A stretch of DNA of 64,000 nt from the NCBI RefSeq assembly GCF_900447535.1, contig NZ_UFXX01000001.1:1736001-1800000 (forward strand). The letters are read 5' to 3'. The notes beneath the pieces were generated by a model. That model searched no databases, was not told the origin of the DNA, and saw only the letters and a list, made by a program, of their open reading frames with translations. Shown here in pieces: positions 44,265-52,845 of the stretch. Within the stretch, counting starts at the first letter, position 1. The number at the start of each line of letters is the position of its first letter. The position numbers were made by a program, and so were the translations under genes. Source of the DNA: Dermacoccus nishinomiyaensis. GTDB lineage: Bacteria; Actinomycetota; Actinomycetes; Actinomycetales; Dermatophilaceae.

Positions 44265-45406
44265 GCCAGCTCCTTCATCGTCGCTTCGACAGCGCCGACG
44301 CCGCGCGCCAACTCGTCACGCGTCAGTTCCTCGTCGGTGTTGAACCAGCGCGCCCACTTCAACCGGAAATCCTGCTCGGCACGCCTGCGCGCGACGCTCG
44401 TGCCGGCCTCTTCGGCGCGGAAGACGAAGCTCGCTCCGTCCGCATCCGTCGACACCGTGACGAACGAATCCTCCACGGGCACAGCGATACCCGACACCAT
44501 GCCTTGTGCGCGCACGGCGATCCACCGGCGAGACGCGGGTACATTGTCCGCGAACTCGTCGGCGACGAACGGCGCCACCTCACCCCATGCGAGCGCCCGC
44601 TCGACGGCGAACGCTGACACCTGACCGCCCCCTTCGGAGTAACCCCACACGTACGCCGAGCCGACACCGCCGTCCGCCGTCGTGAACCACGTCTGCGCCG
44701 ACTCGACGTCGGGCTTTACCGCGAGCCACTTCACGACGATCTGCGATGGATCGTCGTCGGACGTCTCGTGGTACTGGTGCAACAGGCCGTCCTCATCCTG
44801 CGCACGCTTGGCCTCGAGCCAGCCAGCCGCGTCGAACGCGACGATCTCGAACGGCACGAGCGGCTTCGGCGAGAGCCGTGCCACCCACTCGCGAATCGCC
44901 GCAACACTGTCGAACACCGACAGCAGCGCTGTCTGCTCGCCCATCGCGACGACGTCAGCCTCCGCGCGCTCGAGTTGCGAGTCGACGTCGTCGCCCGCCC
45001 ACTCATCGCTACGCGGCTCCGACGCCATGAGCGCATCACGACGCTGCAGCCACGCGAACCATGCGACGAGCGGCTGTGCATCGTCGCCGGTCTCGAACGT
45101 CAGGTCGTCGCGGAACTTGACGACCGCCCCTGCGTCATGGCACACGAACGTCGGCTCGCCGGCCGGTCCGCCGTCGACGGATGCGAGGCACAGCTCGTAC
45201 GTGACGAGTTCGCGCTCCTCGTCGTAGGCATCGAGACGCCACAGCCCCGGCAGCTCCACCGCGTCCGCGTCGTCGTCTTGACTGGTGACGGCGATGAGAT
45301 CCGACGGCGTCACCCGCGCCCACTGCGGCTGCTCACCCTGCGGCCACCAAGCCTGCTGCGGCCCGGCCTCCTGCACCCGACGCGCCTCACCCCACGTCAC
45401 ACTCAC
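44261..45406 (-). CDS. hypothetical protein (381 aa)
   Basis: Not recognised. The product is acidic and Trp-rich, without signal peptide or membrane segments. Notable stretches are WWPQGEQPQWARVTPSDLIA near the start, LVAWFAWLQRRDALMASE in the middle and FRLKWARWFNTDEELTRDEL at the end. GTG 45406 is chosen for the GAGGGG 9 bases upstream; in-frame GTG 45454 is another option. It forms a two-gene operon with the small Cys/His protein and ends the accessory block. Confidence 0.65.
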   Translation of the reverse strand: MSVTWGEARRVQEAGPQQAWWPQGEQPQWARVTPSDLIAVTSQDDDADAVELPGLWRLDAYDEERELVTYELCLASVDGGPAGEPTFVCHDAGAVVKFRDDLTFETGDDAQPLVAWFAWLQRRDALMASEPRSDEWAGDDVDSQLERAEADVVAMGEQTALLSVFDSVAAIREWVARLSPKPLVPFEIVAFDAAGWLEAKRAQDEDGLLHQYHETSDDDPSQIVVKWLAVKPDVESAQTWFTTADGGVGSAYVWGYSEGGGQVSAFAVERALAWGEVAPFVADEFADNVPASRRWIAVRAQGMVSGIAVPVEDSFVTVSTDADGASFVFRAEEAGTSVARRRAEQDFRLKWARWFNTDEELTRDELARGVGAVEATMKELA

Positions 45407-45739
45407 GCCATCCACCCCTCGTCGCTCGATGACCGACTCATTCGGCCCGCTCACAACGTAGCCCCCAGCGGTGACAACCCCCACACCATCGCGATGGAGG
45501 GCTCTTGATCGGGGCGCAGCAGACCTCGTCATCAGCGGCCAGCGCCGAACCGCGAGACACGAACACCCCCGCGCCTCGCCGCGCTCCCGCCGGGCCCCGC
45601 TAGGTGGGCGCGGTAAGTATGAGTTCGGTTGTAAGATCAGCCCCCACAACCCCGATGAAGAGCTGTGGACCGTTGCAGCGCGACGCTCTTGCCTTGAACT
45701 CATGATCCGCCGCGCACTATGAGTTCAGCTTTGAGCCCC
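45407..45739. other. intergenic, with inverted repeat at 45695-45727
   Basis: No gene is supported in these 333 bases. TGAACTCAT (45695-45703) and ATGAGTTCA (45719-45727) form a perfect 9-base inverted repeat with 15-base spacer, just past the stop of the leftward gene at 45740. A third related TATGAGTTC is near 45617. Confidence 0.4.
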
Positions 45740-46369
45740 TCAGTCAGGCACCTCGACGAACGTCGTCACCGTCGTGACGGCTGGTCGGCGCGGCGTCGAG
45801 CTGAATCCGAAACCGGGCTCAGGGGTGACGTCCGCGAGCGCCCCGACGTCATCGCCCGCCCACGTGCCGCGCACGGCCGTGACGGCGCGCAGATCCTGCG
45901 CGAGATAGAACTCGCGACGCCCGTTTCCGGCCGTCCCCGCCGTGCGAACCCCCGGCATGAGCACGCGCGCGAACGGGTCGATCGCGCGTGCCGTGCCCGG
46001 GTGAACGAGCGCCCCACGAATCGGCCACAGCGGCCACGCGAGCGCGAGACGACGACCGAACGTCAGGCTCAGATCCAACTCACCGGCCATGATGTTCCAC
46101 GTGAAACCAGCCCCCGTGGCGCCGTCGATCGCGACGTCGACGACCGTCACGTCGTCGAACTGATAGGTCGCACAGACGTATTCGGCCACCTCGTCGTTCG
46201 GGGCGAGCAGCTCCCGTCGCCCGTCGGGGTGCGCCACCATGACGTCCGCGAAGGATCCCCACGGCGAGCGCGTCCACCGTCCGACGACGAAACGTCGACC
46301 CGATGCCGTCCCCACGCCGGCGATGTGCCCGTCGAACCTGTCGCGTCGCATGCGTCCACCATCACTCAT
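45740..46369 (-). CDS. hypothetical protein (209 aa)
   Basis: Not recognised. It begins MSDGGRMRRDRFDGHIAGVG and contains ELLAPNDEVAEYVCATYQFD and MPGVRTAGTAGNGRREFYLA. It looks like a single mixed alpha/beta cytoplasmic domain without membrane helices. GGGGGC lies just before ATG 46369. A longer upstream frame would run antisense to the next gene and is not credible. Divergent from the zinc-ribbon protein. Confidence 0.65.
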   Translation of the reverse strand: MSDGGRMRRDRFDGHIAGVGTASGRRFVVGRWTRSPWGSFADVMVAHPDGRRELLAPNDEVAEYVCATYQFDDVTVVDVAIDGATGAGFTWNIMAGELDLSLTFGRRLALAWPLWPIRGALVHPGTARAIDPFARVLMPGVRTAGTAGNGRREFYLAQDLRAVTAVRGTWAGDDVGALADVTPEPGFGFSSTPRRPAVTTVTTFVEVPD

Positions 46370-46549
46370 GCCCCCATCGTCCCTGTTCCGCCGCGCCACG
46401 TCACCCACCCCGACGTCGGGCACCCGCGATGTCGACGAAACGCCCAGGCAAGCGTGGGTGATCTCACGACGCTGCTGGTCGCAGCCCCCCAGCGCGCCGG
46501 GGGATAATTCGAGGGCACCCCCACCGACGAAACCGACGAAAGAGGCTTG

Positions 46550-47158
46550 ATGTCGACGTCCCCCGCACCACGAGGTACCTACCGCGCGGAGGACGGCACG
46601 CCCGTCGAGTTCGCCGACGCCCTGAAGGTCTGGACGCGCATCGCCTACGAGCGTCTGCAGCAGGTCGCGACGCACTACAACGGCCTCATCACCTACAAGG
46701 AGCTCGCGCAGCACGTGCAGCGCGAATCGGGCATCCACACCTCGTCGACGCCGGCGAACATGGTCGGCAAGATCCTCGAACTGTGCGCCGTGCAGGCCGC
46801 CACCGCCGGCGATCCGCCGCTGACGTCGCTGTGCCTCAAGACCGACGGCACCGTCGGCACCGCCTACTGGCGCACGCCCATCGCCGAGGGCCTGACGATG
46901 CCCGAACTCGTCGGCGAACCCGACGTCGAAGCGGACGCCGCCGAACACCGCCTCATGTGCTACCGCGCCTATGCCACCGACCTGCCCGAGAGCGGCGGCG
47001 TCGCACGCATCCCCGAGCAGGTCATCGTGCGCCGCGAACGCGCCGACCGCGCCGCCGAACGCACCCGCGCCGCGAAGCGCGAGGACGAACCGCAGCCCGT
47101 CTGCCCATCATGCTTCACGCAGCTGCCCGCCAGCGGCGTGTGCTGGCAGTGCGACTGA
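46550..47158 (+). CDS. hypothetical protein with C-terminal zinc ribbon
   Basis: A 202-residue protein. The N-terminal 80 residues (YNGLITYKELAQHVQRESGI, then MVGKILELCAV) have the look of a winged helix. The C-terminal 22 residues carry CPSC and CWQC, four cysteines spaced for a rubredoxin-type zinc ribbon, after a charged linker (RRERADRAAERTRAAKRED). DNA or RNA binding is plausible but not shown. Start ATG 46550 follows AGAGG; TTG 46547 is one codon earlier. Confidence 0.65.
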   Translation: MSTSPAPRGTYRAEDGTPVEFADALKVWTRIAYERLQQVATHYNGLITYKELAQHVQRESGIHTSSTPANMVGKILELCAVQAATAGDPPLTSLCLKTDGTVGTAYWRTPIAEGLTMPELVGEPDVEADAAEHRLMCYRAYATDLPESGGVARIPEQVIVRRERADRAAERTRAAKREDEPQPVCPSCFTQLPASGVCWQCD

Positions 47159-47253
47159 CGCAACATCAGGACGCGTGAACGTCCCGTCGACGGATGTCGG
47201 CGGGGCATCGTCCACCCCGGGCGGTAGGTGCCTCGGACTCAGACGTGTGTGAG

Positions 47254-47865
47254 TCAGGCGTGCTCGTGCTGGCGCTTGCCGCGGAAGTGCTTGACGACGA
47301 AGAAGGCGATGATGCCGACGAGCAGGGCGATGCCGATCCAGTTCGCGAAGCGCTCGACCGATTTGTACTGGCTGCCGGCGATGTAGCCGATGAGGACGAA
47401 CGCCGTCGCCCAGATCGACCCGCCGAGCGCGTTCCAGAACACGAATTTCACGTACGGCAACCCGCTCATGCCCGCGGCACCGGGGATGAGGGCGCGCAGC
47501 GCGGCGGTGAAACGCCCGAAGAACACCGATTTGCCGCCGTGACGGCGCAGCGCGTCCTTCGCGTTCTCCATCTTGCGCTTGTCGAGCAGGCGGGCGGGCA
47601 GCTTGCTCAGGATCTGCTCACCCCAACGCTTGCCGACCTCGTAGCCGATCGAGTCGCCGATGACGGCCCCCGCGATCGACGCCACGAGCACCGCCCACAC
47701 GGGCAACTTCCCCTGATTCGCGACGACCCCCGCGAGCACGACGCCGATCTCACCCGGCACGACCACACCGACGAACGCCGACGCCTCGAGCGCAGGGAAG
47801 AGGAACGCGCACACGAGGACGAGCCACGGCGGCAGGTTGAGGATGAACTCGAAGATGCTCGACAC
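47254..47865 (-). CDS. DedA family membrane protein
   Basis: A 203-residue polytopic membrane protein of the DedA/VTT family, implicated in undecaprenyl phosphate or phospholipid flipping and membrane homeostasis. Family signatures are FPALEASAFVGVVVPGE (residues 22-38), and GRFTAALRALIPGAAGMSGL plus the NALGGSIWA motif in the second half. The last 15 residues are basic and cytoplasmic (KHFRGKRQHEHA). GTG 47865 is chosen because upstream residues are Cys/Arg-rich noise and a TACGCT box lies 8 bases upstream. Confidence 0.88.
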   Translation of the reverse strand: MSSIFEFILNLPPWLVLVCAFLFPALEASAFVGVVVPGEIGVVLAGVVANQGKLPVWAVLVASIAGAVIGDSIGYEVGKRWGEQILSKLPARLLDKRKMENAKDALRRHGGKSVFFGRFTAALRALIPGAAGMSGLPYVKFVFWNALGGSIWATAFVLIGYIAGSQYKSVERFANWIGIALLVGIIAFFVVKHFRGKRQHEHA

Positions 47866-47873
47866 GAGGGCAC

Positions 47874-47879
47874 AGCGTA
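47874..47879 (-). promoter_or_regulatory. -10 box TACGCT before DedA gene
   Basis: TACGCT, 8 bases, GTG 47865 on the minus strand. Confidence 0.35.
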
Positions 47880-48065
47880 CGGCTCCACACTGCAAGCCGC
47901 CCGCGAGCGCCGCGCTGCCGCATCGGCCACGCATCGTCCGCGCGGCGACGTCGCGCCCGGCGCCCACCCCGCCATCTGCGCCGCAGTTGCACGCGAACAC
48001 CGTTGCGCGACAGGCTGGAAACAACCAGGTGGCATCAGCCACGACCCCGCGCGAAGGAGCAGGTC

Positions 48066-48833
48066 ATGACAGCGAACACGTACGACGTCAAGGACAAGGT
48101 CGTCATCGTGACGGGCGCCGGCACCGGCATCGGCGCCGCCATCACCGATGCGTTTCTCGACAACGGCGCCACCGTCGTCGTCGCCGGGCGCCGCAAGGAG
48201 AAGCTCGACGAGGTCATCGCCGGGCGCGACAACGCCCTCGCCGTGCAGACCGACGTGTCGAAGCACGACGACGTCGCCGCCCTCGTCAAGACGGCCGTCG
48301 ACACGTATGGCCACCTCGACGTCGTCATCAACAACGCCGGCCAGCACGTCGGCGGTGACGTCACCGAGACGAGCGACGAAGACTTCGCCGCCGCCTACGG
48401 CACCAACGTCGACGGCTTCTTCTACATGCTCAAGGAAGCGCTGCCCGAACTGGCGAAGACGAACGGTTCGATCACCGTCGTCACGAGCGTCAGCGGCATC
48501 GGCGGCGACTGGGGCCAGCCCGTCTACAACTCGACGAAGTACGCGCTCAGCGGCCTCATCCAGAGCGCCGCCCTCGACTGGGGCGCCAAGGGCGTGCGCA
48601 TCAACGGCATCGCGCCCGCCTTCACCAAGACGCCGATGACGGCGGACATGGCCGATAGCGACGACGACCTGCAGCCCTTCGTCGACCGCCTCGCGCTCGG
48701 CCGCGTCGGTGTGCCCGAGGATCTCGCCGGTATCGCGCTGTTCCTGTCGACCAAGGACGCTCAGTACATCACCGGCCAGATCATCCCCGTCGACGGCGGC
48801 ACGACCGCTTCCAACGGCCAGCCGCGCCGCTGA
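48066..48833 (+). CDS. SDR family oxidoreductase
   Basis: A 255-residue classical short-chain dehydrogenase. The cofactor motif is TGAGTGIG (residues 16-23), then NNAG, the catalytic Ser in VTSVSGIGG, and the YNSTK active-site Tyr/Lys; the C-terminus ends ITGQIIPVDGGTT. NAD(P)-dependent alcohol/ketone oxidoreduction; substrate unknown. GAAGGAG precedes ATG 48066. It is followed by a strong terminator. Confidence 0.88.
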   Translation: MTANTYDVKDKVVIVTGAGTGIGAAITDAFLDNGATVVVAGRRKEKLDEVIAGRDNALAVQTDVSKHDDVAALVKTAVDTYGHLDVVINNAGQHVGGDVTETSDEDFAAAYGTNVDGFFYMLKEALPELAKTNGSITVVTSVSGIGGDWGQPVYNSTKYALSGLIQSAALDWGAKGVRINGIAPAFTKTPMTADMADSDDDLQPFVDRLALGRVGVPEDLAGIALFLSTKDAQYITGQIIPVDGGTTASNGQPRR

Positions 48834-48840
48834 CGCATCG

Positions 48841-48875
48841 GCGGCTCTCCCCGAGCGAATGACGGGGAGAGCCGC
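48841..48875 (+). terminator. hairpin terminator after SDR gene
   Basis: Perfect 12-bp arms 48841-48852 and 48864-48875, 11-base loop, 8 bases after the stop codon. Confidence 0.8.
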
Positions 48876-49120
48876 TGCGGTTCACGGCTCTTCGCTTGCT
48901 TGCGTGGTTGGTCTCGTCGGCTCGTCGACGCCGGGTTCATCGGCGTTCGAGACGACCGCGTGTGGGTACTCGTCGGAGCGCATGCCGCCCCTTCTCGAGG
49001 CGAGCCAGCACGAACGTCGCGTGAACCTTGGGTACTGCACACGCCGAACCACCACGCGGCGCCCACGTGTGATGTGCTCGTGGTGAACCCATAGGCAGCA
49101 CGCTGACCCCGGGAGACACC

Positions 49121-50029
49121 ATGGCCCGTATCCGCTCACTCACCCTCGCGTCGTTCGGTGCGCTTACGCTCGCCCTGGCGGCATGCGGCGGCTCCGGCGA
49201 CACGACCGCCGACTCCACCCCACCCAGCGCGACGAGCACCTCGCCCTCACCGAGTTCTTCGACGTCAGCTTCCTCGAGCACCTCGACGTCGACGTCGGCT
49301 GCCGCTACGTCGACATCGTCGTCCGCGACGCCGGCGTCCTCGGCAGCTGCCAGCGCGAGCGCGCCGTCAGGTCCCTCGGAACCGTCCGCGACGTCGCCCT
49401 CCCCGGCCGGTTCTTCGTCCCGAGCATCGAACACCGCGCGATCGTCGGCCCCTGCCACCATCGCCAGTGCCCCCACCGTCAGCACGACCGTCTGGCCCGA
49501 CGCATCGTGGAACGTGCCGACCCTCGACAACGACGGCTGCAGCATGGGCTTCGATTCGTCCTCACCCAGCGCCGATGTCAGCCCCTACTCCAAGACCGGC
49601 AAGTCCTTCACGTGCGGGGCGATCGCCGCCGGTCTCATCGCGTGCCAGAAGGAGAAGGCGACCGGAAACGTGCTGTGCCTGCAGAGCCTCGAACAGAAGA
49701 TGGCGGTACGGTTCCCGTCGAACGTCTCGAAGATCCGGCCGCGCGACCCCGGCGAGCAGCCGACTCCCCTGCAGGTGAAGCTCACCAACGGGGCGACGTG
49801 TTCCGCTGCGTCGCACGACCAGACGACGCACTACCAAGACCGTCGCAGCTGGCTTTACTGCGACAACGCCGGCGACGCAGTGCTGTTGCTGCCCAAGGAT
49901 TTCGACCCTACGAAGGGTGCTGGGCAGAAATACTTCGACAAGACCAACGCGACGTGGACGGCGCAGTACAGCGTCAACAACATGGCCCCGAAGACGGTGG
50001 CCGTGACGAAGGTTGTCTACGCACCGTGA
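49121..50029 (+). CDS. lipoprotein with Ser-rich stalk
   Basis: A 302-residue exported lipoprotein: signal peptide with lipobox LAAC (Cys22), then a Ser/Thr/Ala/Pro stalk to about residue 120, then a folded domain with five Cys (DNDGCSMGFDSSS, KSFTCGAIAAGLIACQKEKA, NGATCSAASHDQT, SWLYCDNAGD). I do not recognise the domain. Its cysteines suggest extracellular disulfides. Composition is similar to the proteins at 18601 and 52176 and may belong to the same kind of cell-surface set. Confidence 0.75.
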   Translation: MARIRSLTLASFGALTLALAACGGSGDTTADSTPPSATSTSPSPSSSTSASSSTSTSTSAAATSTSSSATPASSAAASASAPSGPSEPSATSPSPAGSSSRASNTARSSAPATIASAPTVSTTVWPDASWNVPTLDNDGCSMGFDSSSPSADVSPYSKTGKSFTCGAIAAGLIACQKEKATGNVLCLQSLEQKMAVRFPSNVSKIRPRDPGEQPTPLQVKLTNGATCSAASHDQTTHYQDRRSWLYCDNAGDAVLLLPKDFDPTKGAGQKYFDKTNATWTAQYSVNNMAPKTVAVTKVVYAP

Positions 50030-50258
50030 CCGCGGTGCGACGTCATGGGCGGTGCTGACGCGCGCGCCGACCGCGGCGCCCGCGCTGCCCCCGGCAAGCA
50101 CCGGCAGAAGACCGACGAAGAAGGCGCACACGAGGGCGTTGATTCCAATTTGCGCGGGCCATGCGATCACTGGATCCCACCTCGCAGGGTGAGTAGAACT
50201 ACTCACGGCCGAGGCATGATCGAGACGTCTGCATCACGCGCATGGAAGGACAAGTGAC

Positions 50259-50552
50259 GTGGCGAAGAACCAGGACAAGAACGCCTCGAGCGACGACCCG
50301 GGCCCGTCGGTCAAGGACGACGAGATGTACGAGGCGCTGCGGCGCGAGGGCAACAGCAAGGAGAAGTCGGCCCGCATCGCCAACGCGGCCGCGAACTCGT
50401 CACGCAGCACCGTCGGACGCAAGGGCGGCGAGCACGGCAGCTACGACGACTGGACCGTCGACGAACTGCGTGAGCGCGCCCGCGAGCTCGAGGTCGAAGG
50501 CCGCAGCACGATGACGAAGGACGAACTCATCGAGGCCCTGCGCGACGGGTGA
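50259..50552 (+). CDS. small Rho N-terminal (SAP-like) domain protein
   Basis: A 97-residue protein. Residues 20-60 (DDEMYEALRREGNSKEKSAR) match a short actinobacterial motif for plasmid- or stress-type small proteins; residues 64-96 (WTVDELRERARELEVEGRST, then MTKDELIEAL) are a Rho_N/SAP-like helix-extended-loop-helix that binds nucleic acid. The start is GTG 50259 after GAAGGA. A stand-alone protein, role unknown. Confidence 0.8.
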   Translation: MAKNQDKNASSDDPGPSVKDDEMYEALRREGNSKEKSARIANAAANSSRSTVGRKGGEHGSYDDWTVDELRERARELEVEGRSTMTKDELIEALRDG

Positions 50553-50752
50553 CGCCCGGCGCTCAGACGGCGGTTTCGACTGGACGCCCACCGTCTCGGC
50601 TGCCTCTCGGCGGATCGCCCACCTCGGCGCGCCGTTCGGGCAGCCGAGCGCGAGACCTCGCTCTCACATGTCATGAGGCACTCAGCGGGCGTTCTGGCGG
50701 CGTGCCTAGGCTGGGGACAAATCCGTTGTTCTCCAAGCGAATCGGGGTCAGC

Positions 50753-52060
50753 ATGAGCACCATCACGACGAAGATCGCCGACACGCTGGGCAAGCTGCCG
50801 GATCAGACGGCCGCCTTCCTCGCGGACGGTTACCTGTTCCAGAGCCGCGTCCGCGAGGCGCGCGGGCGCGACGCCGGCGACGGGCGTCCGCTCGGTCTGC
50901 GCATGCTCGGCAAACCAGCCCTCCTCGTGCGCGGGCGCGAAGGCGTCGAGCTGTTCTACGACACGACCCGCATGAAGCGTGACGGCGCGATGCCGCTGCC
51001 CATCCGCGGCCCTCTGTTCGGCAAGGGCGCCGTCCACGGCCTCGACGACGACGAGCACCGTCACCGCAAGGCCATGTTCGTGCGCATCGCGTACGACGAC
51101 GCTCAGGTGCGCCGTCTCATGCCGTACCTCGAGGACGAGATGCGCAAGACGCTGGAGCGCTGGGTCGAGGCACCCGGCACGGTGTACGACGGCAGCGTCA
51201 TCACATACGGACGGGCCGCGCTGCGCTGGGCCGGCATCCCCGGTGACGACGCCGAGCTCGACGTCTGGGCCGAGCGCCTCGGCCAGATCGTCGACGGGTT
51301 CGGCAAGAAGAGCCCCGCCCACGTCGAGGCGTGGCTCAACCGCCGCCGCTGCGACGCGTGGGCCGCCGACCTCGTCGCGCGCACGCGTCGCGGTGAGATC
51401 ACGCCCGCCGAGGGCACCGCGCTCGCTGAGGTCGCCAAGCAGACCCACCTCGACGGCTCCCTGCTCGACGAGCACACGGCCGGAGTCGAACTGCAGAACG
51501 CCACTCGACCGACGATTGCGGTCGCGCGTTTCGCCGCCTTCGCGGCGCGTGCGCTCGTCGAGCATCCCGAGTACCGCGAGCGCATCGCGGGCGAGGTGGT
51601 TTCACGTGGAACGTTGCTCGGGAATCCGACGGCCGTCGCGTTCGCGCAGGAGGTGCGTCGCACGTCGCCGTTCGTCCCGATGCTGCCGGCGTTCGCGCGC
51701 GACACGTTCGAATGGGGCGGGCAGAAGATCCGCAAGGGCCAGCGCGTGCTCATCGACGTGCTCGGCACGAACACCGACCCCAGCGGCTGGGAGCGCGCAG
51801 ACAGCTTCGAGCCGGAGCGCTTCCTCGGGGTCGAGGACGCCGAGCAGATCGAGAACTTCATCCCGCAGGGCGGCGGCGACGTCGCGACCGGGCACCGCTG
51901 CCCCGGCGAGAAGATCGCCGTGACCGCACTGTCGGTGACGATCTCCGGTCTGTGCACGCCCGGTGTCGAGATCGACCCCAAGGGTCTCGACTTTTCCTGG
52001 ACGCAGCTGCCCACGATGCCGGGCAACGGCGCCCGGGTGCGCGTCACCCGTCAGGCCTGA
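50753..52060 (+). CDS. CYP152-type P450 fatty-acid peroxygenase/decarboxylase
   Basis: A 435-residue cytochrome P450. The haem-ligand loop is GGGDVATGHRCPGEK with Cys383, and helix I carries NATRPTIAVARF with the Arg252-Pro253 pair. These features define CYP152 peroxygenases, which use hydrogen peroxide and a substrate carboxylate anchored by the Arg. At the position equivalent to residue 85 of OleT/BS-beta the protein has His95 (GKGAVHGLDDDEH). OleT, which decarboxylates fatty acids to terminal alkenes, has His there; the hydroxylating Bacillus enzyme has Gln. So terminal alkene formation is possible, with hydroxylation the alternative. A TAGGCT -10-like box lies about 45 bases upstream. Confidence 0.9.
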   Translation: MSTITTKIADTLGKLPDQTAAFLADGYLFQSRVREARGRDAGDGRPLGLRMLGKPALLVRGREGVELFYDTTRMKRDGAMPLPIRGPLFGKGAVHGLDDDEHRHRKAMFVRIAYDDAQVRRLMPYLEDEMRKTLERWVEAPGTVYDGSVITYGRAALRWAGIPGDDAELDVWAERLGQIVDGFGKKSPAHVEAWLNRRRCDAWAADLVARTRRGEITPAEGTALAEVAKQTHLDGSLLDEHTAGVELQNATRPTIAVARFAAFAARALVEHPEYRERIAGEVVSRGTLLGNPTAVAFAQEVRRTSPFVPMLPAFARDTFEWGGQKIRKGQRVLIDVLGTNTDPSGWERADSFEPERFLGVEDAEQIENFIPQGGGDVATGHRCPGEKIAVTALSVTISGLCTPGVEIDPKGLDFSWTQLPTMPGNGARVRVTRQA

Positions 52061-52175
52061 CAGGACGAGCAGATCCTCCGAATCGGACGCCGGGCCGGGC
52101 CGCCGCAGCGCGACTCGGCGCGGCGTTCGGCGTCTTGCCGACGGTGGGGGTTTCGCCGACGCCGGGCGGCAGCCG

Positions 52176-52691
52176 TCAGCCCCTGGCCGGCTGCGGTGCG
52201 CCGGGGTAACGCCAGTTGAAGACAACGTTGCCGGAGCCGTCGACGCACTTCGCCGGCGCGGCACCCTGCGTCACCATGATGTCCGGATTGTGCGAGCACG
52301 TGTAGGCGTCGACGCGCGCCTCGCTGCCCTTGGCTGACGCGGGCGTCGCCTCGTACTTCTGCATGGCCGAGCGCGCTTCGACGCACGTCACGCCGTGCCG
52401 GTCATAGATACGTGAGGACCCCGCGTAGCAGTCCGTGGCGTCGGGCCTCGACGTCTTCTCCGGCGGCAACGAGGAGGCGGAGCCGCCCAGGTCGATCGAG
52501 GCGCGGCCGATGGGCTTGTCGGCCGAACCGGATGCGGCCGACGGCGCCGACCCGCTCGGCGTCGCGTCGGCGGCGTCACTCTTCGTCGAATCGGTGGCCT
52601 TCGACACGGCGTCCTCGACGGCGCCGCACCCGGTCAGCATGACGGTGAGCGCCGCGGCCAGCGCGACGCCTCCCCTGCGCATGTGGTTCAT
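52176..52691 (-). CDS. small lipoprotein
   Basis: A 171-residue exported lipoprotein with lipobox LTGC (Cys22), a short Ser/Ala/Asp-rich linker to residue 75 and a small domain with four Cys (DATDCYAGSSRIYDRHGVTC, AYTCSHNPDIMVTQ, AKCVDGSGNVVFNWRYPG). Not recognised. GGGAGGG lies upstream of ATG 52691. It converges with the P450 gene. Confidence 0.75.
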   Translation of the reverse strand: MNHMRRGGVALAAALTVMLTGCGAVEDAVSKATDSTKSDAADATPSGSAPSAASGSADKPIGRASIDLGGSASSLPPEKTSRPDATDCYAGSSRIYDRHGVTCVEARSAMQKYEATPASAKGSEARVDAYTCSHNPDIMVTQGAAPAKCVDGSGNVVFNWRYPGAPQPARG

Positions 52692-52778
52692 TTTTCTTTC
52701 CCTCCCCGTGGCTTGATCGGGAGATATCGTCGCAAAGACTGGCGTACGCGGCCAATGTCGCCGTCGGCGTTTTCCCTG

Positions 52779-52794
52779 CGTTTCACGTGAAACA
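52779..52794. promoter_or_regulatory. parS: parS-like site (15/16)
   Basis: CGTTTCACGTGAAACA, one mismatch at the first base of the parS consensus, intergenic between the lipoprotein and glycosylase genes. Confidence 0.75.
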
Positions 52795-52845
52795 TCGCTC
52801 ATACTTCGCTGAGAACGCCGTGCCACGACGACCGAAGGAGGCCCC

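Noticed and set aside
45471-45722. 83-codon frame in the intergenic region
   Set aside because: Arg-rich, no ribosome site, composition like random high-GC sequence.
46093-46108. parS-like TGTTCCACGTGAAACC in a hypothetical gene
   Set aside because: 14 of 16 but with an inner mismatch that breaks symmetry; I did not count it, although weak ParB binding is possible.
51598-51613. parS-like GGTTTCACGTGGAACG inside the P450 gene
   Set aside because: Three mismatches, one of them breaking the palindrome core; explained by Val-Ser-Arg-Gly codons.
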